Assembly: GCA_964035545.1 (NCBI GenBank)
Contig: OZ037771.1
Coordinates: 13,148,980-13,212,979, forward strand
Direction of reading: 5' to 3'
From: Bugula neritina
Lineage: Eukaryota; Bryozoa; Gymnolaemata; Cheilostomatida; Bugulidae
Length of the DNA: 64,000 nt
Shown here one piece after another: positions 12,001 to 24,000 of this stretch (its first letter is position 1; the number at the start of each line of letters is the position of its first letter). The notes under the pieces are model-generated. The model was not told the origin of the DNA, searched no databases, and worked only from the letters and a program-made list of their open reading frames with translations. A program made the translations under genes and the position numbers.

Positions 12001-15000
12001 TTGCCCGAGATTTTTTAGTGTAACTGAATCAGAACAGCAAATAAAAAGAGAGAAAATTGATGCGGTATTTACCAGTAGCTTTGATAACGAGAAGGACGCC
12101 GGATATAACCTCGTAGTTGATATTGGTAGCCGTTCGAAGTTGTCCAGTCTTGGGGTTTATGCTGAACATCTCCTGGTCTGGGGTGGCCGGGAACTGGGAC
12201 ACTATCTCATATATGACCTTTCCATTCTCTCCGGAATCTTTATCTTCTGCTGTAACTTGACCTGGAAATAGTTGACCCGGATATTTAGTATCAAGTTATA
12301 AGTTGACCTAGATATTTAGCAAGTTATTAGTTGACCTAGATATTTAATGGTAAGTTATTATTGGACATAAAAAGTAGTAACTACTGATAATCTAACCCAA
12401 TAAATCACAATTTTCAACTTAGAAATAGACGAGAGAGATTTAGAATTACCGATAGGTTCGCCGATGTCTGTGTTTTCTAGAATGTTGAACCACTTGGGAT
12501 CTAGAGTGAACTCCGGCCCGTTATCATTTTTGTCGATCACATTAATCTACAAACACAACATTAACGCTGATAATATTAGCCTGAGAGTCCACTGTTATTA
12601 GCTTGAGGTTCCTATGTGCACTACTAGCCTGTGGCTCATTAGCTTGAGGCCTATACTAACCGTGACGTTGATCCTGGCAGCCTGCGGGTTCTGAAGGGAG
12701 TTGTCCACTGCCTGCACAATCAGCCAATGAGTGGCGTGCTTCTCGTAGTCGACGGGCAGGGCCGAGTAGATCTCCCCCGACGTTGTGTTTACATCAAACA
12801 CATTTTCCCGGTTGTTTTGTTTAATCGTGTACTGGAGTTGTCCATTCTCACCTACACAGACATTACACAAGTGATGGACTTGCTACAAACTAAAACCAAA
12901 GGCGCGCAGATTAGAAGCCTAACTTGAATAGTGCACACACCTTGATCTCCATCGTAAGCCAGAACGTGTCCGATGACAGTACCGAGGGGAATATTCTCTT
13001 CTGTGGTGAGAACTGGGTAGGCCACCGGGAAGGTGGGCGGCTCATTCTCATCAATGACATTCACCCGAACAGTGACAGTGGTGGAGAGAGATCTGGGGTG
13101 TATGCCATAGTCACGCGCCACCACAGTCACGTTATATACAGATTTAACCTCTCGGTCGAAGGTCACACGAGCCCGGATGAGGCCAGTTAATGGGTCAATT
13201 GCAAAGTTTGCAGTTTGCTCTGAAATATGTAAAAATTGACTCAACATAAAAAAACTAGAGCCAAAAAATACAATTTCTAGCGAAATAAAGCAAGTAAAAT
13301 AGAGCTCTGTAACAAAAACTCTTATCATTTCATCAAATTTGCTGAGTAAGTTAAATAACTCCTTGGCGCTGAGCTTATATCAACGTAACTTTAAACTCAC
13401 AATAATTACTCACCTTCACTTATAAACAAGAGGTCAAAAGGTCAGAGTACTCACCGCCAATGATTGAATAGGAAACTCTTTGATTTTCCCCCTCATCTAC
13501 GTCCATAGCAGTGACTTGAGTTACGATAGTGCTGTTGTCTTTATTCTCAGAAATCTCAGCTTGTATGATTCCATTTTGAGCCTTGTTGAACCACGGCGCA
13601 TTGTCATTCAGATCTAGAATCTTTACTCTAATGACGGCGTCAGCGGTGTTGGGCTGTACACTCGCATCAGACACGCTGACAGTGAATTCAAACACAGCGG
13701 TAGTCTCTCTGTCCAGTGCTGACTTCACGTACACTTTGCCATTTTTCTCGTTTATTCGAAAATGTGTGACATCATCAGGGAGACTGAAGGTGAGGTCAAC
13801 ATTGGCGTCGACATCGTCAGCAAATACTTGGCCAATCTGTAGTTCAGAATAAAATATATTCAGTATTTTTGAACAAAACTACACAAGTCTGAAATATTAC
13901 CAAGAGACCATCAGTAAACATATCAAATTACACAGCAACGAAATCTAGCATCTGGTCTCAACATTCCCACGTTAGACCAGAAACTGTACACATGGACACT
14001 CAGAGGGGGTATAAGCAACTGCCCGTCCATGTAACAACAGTTTAGTAGAGAACCTAGTGACCACTTGGTAAAAGCTTCCAGTACAATTATTCAACTCTTG
14101 CAATGAAATCCATTCCGCTAGTCACACACTTCGCAAACTGTACACAAACAGCATGAATCACGATAGCCTACGTACCTCTTGACCAGAGAGGGCATCCTCC
14201 TGGACAGACATCTCAAACACAGACTTGGAGAACTTAGGTACGTTATCATTCTCGTCCACTATAGTGATGGACACAGTGCATGACGCGCTGTATGACCCAG
14301 TTGCTCCTGCATCTACACCACCATTAGTAGCAACAACCTCTAGAGTGTAAGGCATTCTGATCTCCATTTGACTGAACGAGACTTCATTGTAGAGTTGACC
14401 AGTGCTCGGCAGTATTCCTGAAAGCAAACAATTGGAATCTAATGACCTTAGAATAGCCCTAGAGTTAAGCTTAGACAGGCTAATTATAGGTTGGGGGTGT
14501 CGCGATGACCCGATGACTATTACATAGCCAAAAGAAGGTATAAAATATCCCTCTTACTTGAATAAAAATTGCAATAATGGTACTGAATCCATAATAATTT
14601 TAGTAATAGTATATTGATTAAATAAATAACCATTCATATCTTTTCAAATAAAAACTTTATTTATTTAAAGGAATCAACTTGATGCAATGAGAGCACATGG
14701 TAACCATGGTAACCTACCAAACAATGTCTGGTTGCCTTTGATGTGATAGTAAATCTTCCCGCTCTGTCCACTGTCTGCATCAGTTGCATAAACATAACCA
14801 ATTTCCGTGAGCAGTGGAGACAACTCTGATAAGTCAAGGTCATAGTGAGTAGCATTAAACACTGGAGGGTTATCATTGATGTCTTGTACAGCCACAGTGA
14901 TGTCTAAAGTGCTTGCCAGACGAGGTGTTCCGCCATCATAGGCTTCCACTTGCAGTTGATAAACTTTTTCACTTTCATAGTTTAGCGGTTTCTGGTGGAA

Positions 15001-18000
15001 TTTTTAAAAATATTATATAATTGTTGTTTTGTTTCAGAATATAATAAATATTAGTCAAATAAATATAAAATATCAGACTGCAACACACAGATTCTTATAA
15101 ACAAGCTTTCAATCAGCTGATCCAACCATAGCAGTAGCCCACCCACAGTGAGTGAGTCACCAGTGTCAGTGACTCACCAATTGACAGTAGCAGAAGGAGC
15201 ACTTGCAAGTCCTGTCAGCGCTTACCTGCAGTTGAAGAGCACCTGTCACTGAGTTTATTTTAAACATTGAGTCTGTATTTCCGGCTGTCAGCTGATAGCG
15301 GACTCGGCCATTGAGACCTGAGTCAGCGTCTGTAGCCCTCACTGTATACAGTACAGTATCCAGGTCTGTGTTCTCAGCTACTGGCAGCGTAGTGCCCGAC
15401 AGCGAGCTGAATACGGGACGGTTGTCGTTAACATCAACTATTGTGACATTTGCCTGCAATAGTCAAACTCTGGCTATGATTCAACAGAAAAATAATTATC
15501 GTTTTGGCACAATTTCTAGACAACCCTAAAACTCAGCCAATCCGATTGTTGAACTCAAAAACAGGAAATGCACTAGAGATGAATTGTTGATACAGCTGCA
15601 GGAATTAAATATGTTAATTTAAACAGTTTGATATTCCACTATAGCCAAGAGAAAGTACCAAACATCATATAGGATCAAAAGCTGAAGGTTTGTCTCTAAT
15701 TAATCGAATGACCAAAGCAATTAATTATTACAGCAAAAACTAGATGTTAATTAGATGGTTTACCATAAATAGAAAACTCAGACAAAACCTACTTGAGCAT
15801 TGCCAAAGATCCCATTCTTCTCTGCTTGAACATTTAACAGAAGGAACTGGAATCTCTCCCGGTTGGCCATGACAGAAGTTGTGACAATTTGGCCAGTCGA
15901 AGGTATGACCCTGAAATAGCCCAGTGGGTCACCACTGTATATCGAGTAGACAACCCCAGTACTCGAACCTGCAAGTCAGCATAAAGTATACTAGTACTTG
16001 GCAAGAACTTGCCGACAGGTGTCAAAAGGTGTGTCTCACTCAGTTTCTTGTATCACCTGTGTGCTGGCACTTGACACATTGCGCCACAAGCACATGTAAC
16101 TGCATGCCATGTCAGTCAAGATTTCAGGTTAGCCTGGTATTGAAATACTGAAACAAACTGTTGATTTTTCAACAACAAAAATCCAAATTTCCACGTGGTT
16201 AAAATCGTCAGAGAAATTTCCCATAAAAGCTGTATTATAGGAAACGTTACACAGACATCTGCCAACCTTGTACTGTAGCCTGTATTCTATCCACCTCCTC
16301 ATTCTGGGCAGTGTTTTCATCAACAGCAAACTGATAGAGAGCATTGGTAAAGATGGGTGCTAGTGTAGCGTCCCCTACCACATTGATCGTTACTGTGGCA
16401 GGTACTAAGGCAGCCATATTCTGCCCGTCCTTAGCAGTGACAGTCAGCTGGTAGCCGTAGGGGAGGGGGGAGGGTAAACTCTGCTTCAGCTGCACATTAC
16501 CTGCAGACAGAGTAGAATAAACTGACACCTGGTGACTATTCAGCAACATACCTCACAGGTGAAAGCAAATGAAATAATATTAATTTATGAAATTGTTATA
16601 TAAGCAGCTCCAAGTTGGGGGGTGAAGGATTACATTAGTTTGGGGTTTTCAAGTTTGGAGTTAGGTACCCGACTCCAAACTATAGAACCCCAAGCTAATG
16701 TAGTCTTTCACCCCCAACTTGGAGCTGCTTATAAAACAATTTTAATTTAAGAGTTATATTATCATGAAATTTATAGCAAAGTACAATGAAGACTTCATTA
16801 AATGACTAGTAAATGAAGGTAAGTATAAAGATTGTATAGAAACAGGTGGAGATAACATACCTACAAGTTATTCAGCTAATGCAACCTACCTGTTGATTGG
16901 TCGATGCTAAAGTAGGTGGATCCATTCCCCCCAGCTATAAAGTAGCTGACATTGCCCATAACCCCGCTGTCGGCGTCTGTAGCTTTCACCACCACCACTG
17001 TGTCACCAACTCGAGAGTTGGGCTGCACACTTCCTGCATAGAGTTCTGGGTAGAATTTGGGGTGATTATCATTGTAGTCGACAACAACGACCTTGACATT
17101 CACAGAAGCCATTTCACCTCCTACAACAAGATTATATAACATCACATGACCAAATGTTTCCCCTTCAGTTTTCTGGTAGTTAATAAGGGAGCAGTCGTGG
17201 TCTAGGGGTTAGAGCGTTTGGCTTAATAAACACGAAGTCGTGGTTTTGAAACCCTCTCCTCCCCCCCCCCCTGACAAAGGCCATTGGTAATGTTAGGAAG
17301 AGCATCCAGTAATAATTGCTCCTGTACCTCATTTGAATAAGTCCTTAGCCCGATTTAACAAAAAACCCTTTCCACCAGGAGTTTCGCACAGGAATAGCGA
17401 CTATAAACTTCCGTCAGCTTTTATTTCTGATAGTTAACTAGTAAAAAGGACGTAATTGACCACATACTAAATTAGAAATACTTTAAATGCAGGGATACAT
17501 TGGATGTAGTGAGGGGGTTAACTTCCACGCCCCAACCCAAGGCTATACTGATGACCACCAGGCTATATTCCAATAAACTTCATCAAAAGAAACTTGTTAA
17601 AATAGTTATTCAAAAAGATTAGGCTTTTGGTCATAAAATAAAACAACAATCATCAGAGTACATCTGATAAAATGGCCACCAGAAAACTGGGTATGTTTAA
17701 ATAACAAATTTAATATGTTTCTTATAGTAAACTTTGCAGTAAAACCTTTAGCCAAGTTAGACACTTTCAAACCCGGATGTTATACATCACATTATATTCC
17801 TCCATTATGCCACGACTAAGAGGGAGTACTGTATGTCATATCGGCACCATCTATTGCAGACTGCTAGCTGCTCCCAAATCTTAGAACATTCTCATTTATC
17901 AAATTCTATTTTCTCCCAAAAATGTTACGCAACACAGACTCCAAAACACCTCTTTTGCTTCAGAAGTCACCATAAAAATTAGCATATCATTGACAATGCT

Positions 18001-21000
18001 CAATCATAAACACAATAGGTAAGTTATACAGGTGCATACCTATTATCCCACAGAGGGTGACCCAAATACACCACAATATCAAACAACAAATACAGCAATA
18101 AATTACAAATGCCATATTCTATTTTATTGGCTCATTTAATCACTGAATATTTTCCAACATTTAAGGATTAGCAAATACCACATTGCCTGATTCACAACAC
18201 AGCAACTGGAAAGGGGGGATAACAAGAGAGGCCCCCCAATACGCACAGTGAAACTTCAAGGGTTAATCACCCATGCAGATGCAGCAAGTAAACTCATATG
18301 AAACAGTTTCACAATCTAACAACTTCCAGCCAGTTCTATATGTAGAGGTTGTGTACCCAGGCAATAGGAAAGTGAAAGTGAAAGGCCAACATTATACTAC
18401 TGTAAGAATGTTCACTTGGATTGATAACTCCCAATTAAAGTTTAATTCTCCAATTTTTGAACTCAACACGATTGTCCTATCTAGCAATGTCACAGCTCTC
18501 TGCCCTGAACGCATCATCAGCCAAAACTATCTGCCCTCAACGCATCATACCCTCATCTAAATCAGTACTCAGATTGTGAGTTGAGGCGCTGAATCTGCCA
18601 ACTAATTAACATAAACTTTCAGTTTTTCGCCTCAATTCTCATACCAACTTGCGGACTATATATTTTCACAATGACTGGCAGACCTGTAGTTGCTCGATTA
18701 AAACTTTGACATAAATGAATGTTTCGACATAAAAATGATCAACTTTCACCTCCCCACACCTTCCACCACTTATGGCAACATCTGATTTGGCAATGTCACA
18801 TATGGCCAGGTGAAATTTTCATTAACTTATTCGAGATGTTAGGCCATGTTGTGTAACCTGGGACCAAGGACTATAGTAAGTCTAAAAGGGCTATAGTAAG
18901 TCTAAAAGGGCTATAGTAAGTCTAAAAGGGCTATAGTAAGTCTAAAAGGGCTATAGTAAGTCTAAAAGGGCTATAGTAAGTCTAAAAGGGCTATAGTAAG
19001 TCTAAAAGGGCTATAGTAAGTCTAAAAGGGCTATAGTAAGTCTAAAAGGGCTATAGTAAGTCTAAAAGGGCTATAGTAAGTCTAAAAGGGCTATAGTAAG
19101 TCTAAAAGGGCTATAGTAAGTCTAAAAGGGCTATAGTAAGTCTAAAAGGGCTATAGTAAGTCTAAAAGGGCTATAGTAAGTCTAAAAGGGCTATAGTAAG
19201 TCTAAAAGGGCTATAGTAAGTCTAAAAGGGCTATAGTAAGTCTAAAAGGGCTATAGTAAGTCTAAAAGGGCTATAGTAAGTCTAAAAGGGCTATAGTAAG
19301 TCTAAAAGGGCTATAGTAAGTCTAAAAGGGCTATAGTAAGTCTAAAAGGGCTATAGTAAGTCTAAAAGGGCTATAGTAAGTCTAAAAGGGCTATAGTAAG
19401 TCTAAAAGGGCTATAGTAAGTCTAAAAGGGCTATAGTAAGTCTAAAAGGGCTATAGTAAGTCTAAAAGGGCTATAGTAAGTCTAAAAGGGCTATAGTAAG
19501 TCTAAAAGGGCTATAGTAAGTCTAAAAGGGCTATAGTGAGTCTAAAAGGGCTATAGTAAGTCTAAAAGGGCTATAGTAAGTCTAAAAGGGCTATAGTAAG
19601 TCTAAAAGGGCTATAGTGAGTCTAAAAGGGCTATAGTAAGACTAGAAGGGCTATAGTAAGTCTAAAAGGGCTATAGTAAGTCTAAAAGGGCTATAGTAAG
19701 TCTAAAAGGGCTATAGTAAGTCTAAAAGGGCTATAGTAAGTCTAAAAGGGCTATAGTAAGTCTAAAAGGGCTATAGTAAGTCTAAAAGGGCTATAGTAAG
19801 TCTAAAAGGGCTATAGTAAGTCTAAAAGGGCTATAGTAAGTCTAAAAGGGCTATAGTAAGTCTAAAAGGGCTATAGTAAGTCTAAAAGGGCTATAGTAAG
19901 TCTAAAAGGGCTATAGTAAGTCTAAAAGGGCTATAGTAAGTCTAAAAGGGCTATAGTAAGTCTAAAAGGGCTATAGTAAGTCTAAAAGGGCTATAGTAAG
20001 TCTAAAAGGGCTATAGTAAGTCTAAAAGGGCTATAGTAAGTCTAAAAGGGCTATAGTAAGTCTAAAAGGGCTATAGTAAGTCTAAAAGGGCTATAGTAAG
20101 TCTAAAAGGGCTATAGTAAGTCTAAAAGGGCTATAGTAAGTCTAAAAGGGCTATAGTAAGTCTAAAAGGGCTATAGTGAGTCTAAAAGGGCTATAGTGAG
20201 TCTAAAAGGGCTATAGTAAGTCTAAAAGGGCTATAGTAAGTCTAAAAGGGCTATAGTAAGTCTAAAAGGGCTATAGTAAGTCTAAAAGGGCTATAGTGAG
20301 TCTAAAAGGGCTATAGTAAGTCTAAAAGGGCTATAGTAAGTCTAAAAGGGCTATAGTAAGTCTAAAAGGGCTATAGTGAGTCTAAAAGGGCTATAGTAAG
20401 ACTAGAAGGGCTATAGTAAGTCTAAAAGGGCTATAGTAAGTCTAAAAGGGCTATAGTAAGTCTAAAAGGGCTATAGTAAGTCTAAAAGGGCTATAGTAAG
20501 TCTAAAAGGGCTATAGTAAGTCTAAAAGGGCTATAGTAAGTCTAAAAGGGCTATAGTAAGTCTAAAAGGGCTATAGTAAGTCTGAAAGGGCTATAGTAAA
20601 TCTAAAAGGGTTATAGTAAGTCTAAAAGGGCTATAGTAAGTCTAAAAAGGTTATAAGCCTAGAAGGGCTGTAAACCTAGAAGTGACTGTTTTTCATTTTG
20701 AACATTGTTCCCCATTCAACAAATATGACACTGTAATATGATATGCTTTTCTCTAATTAGTGAATTCAGGTCTTAATTGAAAGAAAACCTCCTCATAGAA
20801 GATAAACAATACAGTATTACAGACACACACACAGCTATACAGTTATGTAGAGGCAGTAAATACTCAAGAATTGTTCTAATTTCTATATTTCTCATGACTT
20901 TGTTTGTTAAAATACTTAAGAAAAACTATACTGATTTAGAGTTATGAATGCAACAAGAACCTTGAGCTAGCTGTCTACTCTCCCAGCTATTTGACAGTCA

Positions 21001-24000
21001 GGTACCTTATCAGCTACAGGAATGTCAATCAAGTTATCATAAACAAATTAATTAGACACAACCTGGCAACCTATGAACAAACTGCTGTTATGTTTGAACT
21101 TTGAGCAACCAACTCTATAAATATTATTCTAATTATTAGTGCATCAGAAATAGTTGCTGCCTTCAGCTGCTGCCGATAGTTACCTCTGTCTACAGCCATC
21201 ACTGCAAACTCGTGCAGCTGCTTAGCTTCGTAGTCCAGTTTGCTGCGCAGGGAGATAACTCCAGTTTCTGAGTTGATGGTGAAGTTAGCAGGAGGAGTAA
21301 CTCCCTCTGCTTCCAGTGTGTAGGTGAGAATAGAGTTGGAACCACAGTCGCTGTCGGTGGCCGTCACCTAAGGCAGCAAGAAACAACTAATTGAAATGGT
21401 CAGTTAACATGGAGGGAACCAATAAGAATCAATAAAAGTATGGAATTCAGGATATATTTTTAGATTTCAAGACATATAAAAATGTTGACACAATTTTTCA
21501 TAAACTGTCAACTTAAAATCAAGAAATTAATAAATTCAAAATAACCCCCTCTCCTCCAAACAATGCCTCCTGGAACAATGTAAACCACCTTAGCTTACAA
21601 ACTTATTTCCTCTCCATCCACAGCCAATTTAAAAAGATTTTCAAAGTATTAGGGTTTTAATTACAGGATTTTATCATCATTAAACCGCAATTATAGTAAA
21701 ATACAAGCAGATAATGTTTTGCCCTCAATTCTTGTGAAAATCAAGTGCGGGGAAAGCCACCTAGAGTTGGCATAGTTGATACTGGATAATTTTAATTTAC
21801 TATATTACTATAACTATATATTATTATATGTTACTATATTACTATAACTATATATTATTATATGTTACTATATTACTATAACTATATGTTACATTAAAAA
21901 AACTAGCACAAGTTTATAGTCACCATCCCTGTGAGAAACCCCTCATGGAAAGGGTTTTTGTTACATCGGGGTAAGGACTTATTTAGATGGGGTACAGGAA
22001 CTATTATGACTGGGTGCTCTTCCTAACATCACCAATCGCCTTTACTGGGGTTCGAACTCATGACTTCGTGTTTACTAAACCATGCGCTCTGACCCCTAGA
22101 CCATGGCTGCTCCCTTATAGATTACTTAAACACATAAACTGAAATACTGTTAAAAGCTGAATGCCAAAAGAGATGATATCTGAAGTTGTTGAAAGTCACA
22201 AATACATGTTAAACTATCTTTTGCAGCTAGGTCAAAAGTTCTCTTGACTTTCTACCCCAGGGCTGTTTCAAAACTTTTCAAAACTGACACAACAAGAATT
22301 AAACAAATTAGCCTAATTGTGTTGCAACAGAAAACAAAATAAGGATTTCAAAAGGCATTGTGGGTTAATCAGTGGTAATGAATCATTCTCCCTCAATGCC
22401 TGCCTTTGTTGCAATTATATTTGGAGAAGCTGCTGTTAGTACTTCATTGATTATTTCTACCAATTCACCTATTAATAAGTACTGAAATCCAACCAAGAAT
22501 AACATTGAATGAAAGAGTCAAGCAAGGCCTTTGATACAATTCCAAACTCAAAGGAATGTTTACTTTCACAGAGCACCACATCTCGACAGCATGTTATCAA
22601 CAGTTACATAACTTTATAGCAAATCCCAGCTTCATTTTAAATGGAGTGTTGATTTTAGCACAGTATTACAACTAAACATAATGTCAGGCTTTCAGCATGT
22701 GTTGAAATATCACAAGAGGGTGATAGCTAGCAGACGTGGTGGTTGTCTAAACAAATGGCTAAACTATTCTATCCATACCTCTTATATTTACATGACACCT
22801 CAGTTAGACTTTCAAAGTGAATCAAACCGATCATCCCATACACATCAAAGCTTTGAGCTCTTTACTCAAATATTTGAAAACTGAGAAGCAGGCTGCAAAT
22901 TTTCTGTGAGAGGAAAACTGTCTCAACTCATACACAATGTAATGGATACGGAGACAAAAGTGCCAGTGAAAATCTGCTGTGGCTAAGGGTAAATTTCCTT
23001 ACCAAAGTTGGTGTCTAGTTGTAGAGACTACCTGCTGCCACATGAACTGGGTCAGCCTGTGTTCTAGCAGAAAATTATAAAATAAAGAAATTGCAAACCA
23101 CGCCTCAAACAAAAAACCATACAAAAATTCCAAGGTTTCGACTATTCAACTTTCTTTTCTACTACTAAATAAAGGAAACTGATTTCATGGAGATTTGAGA
23201 ACCACCTGGCTGCAGCTTGACACAAAACTAACTGGTTCTGAGTTGATGTTCCGTCTATGTTGAACCGAGGTAGGTGCAGTTATGGAGAAATTGAGAAAAG
23301 CCTGTGTCCTAGATTAAAAATGTAGCAAAAGAAAGCAAAAGAATTTCAACCCTCGCCCCAAACCAAAATTTAATAATAAAATTAAACAACTTAGGCTATC
23401 TCAATTTCCCAACTACTGCTCTTAAATGATGGTTGAACTCTGAACTGGGAGGTTAGTTGGCACAGTAAGAGTGATGTTACGAAACACGCCTCTCACGAGT
23501 CACCCCCCCCCTCATGAGTCATACCTGCAGAATGTCCTTGCCAATGTCCTCACTCTCCGACACGGACACCGAGTAGAAAGGTCTGTCGAACACCGGCTGG
23601 TTGTTGCTCAGGTCTCTAATCGCCACGGTAACCAGAACTCTCTGGGAGGTCCTCGAGCTATCTCCGTGATCCGTAGCTTGGACGTAGAACCTGGGATAAG
23701 ACAGAGCGGGAGTAGAAGTCAAGTACAAGGGCTGCAGAATGCAGACGATGTACTTACATATCGACTCATCCGGAAAATATAAACAACATGGCTGCCAAAA
23801 TATGTACTTTAAAAACAAGTTACACCTTGTTGCTAATGCATTCCGATAAAAAAACCTCCCATAAACAAAAACTTGAAAAACTTCCAACAATGAAACATAA
23901 TTAAAGTCAAAATCCTTCATCCGTGCATCAGATGTATTATTTAGACAGAGTTTCTACTTACTTGGGACTCGGGGCGGTGGAGTCGCACAGAATAGGCTCC

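Noticed and set aside
17187-17260. tRNA gene
   Set aside because: The A and B boxes belong to a SINE head; the same core and tail follow in five dispersed copies, and a full cloverleaf is not kept.
18871-20660. CRISPR-like regular array
   Set aside because: Units are contiguous with no spacers, and the host is a eukaryote; it is a satellite.
22681-22884. 67-residue plus-strand frame in Dachsous intron 8
   Set aside because: Composition looks random and no homology is apparent.
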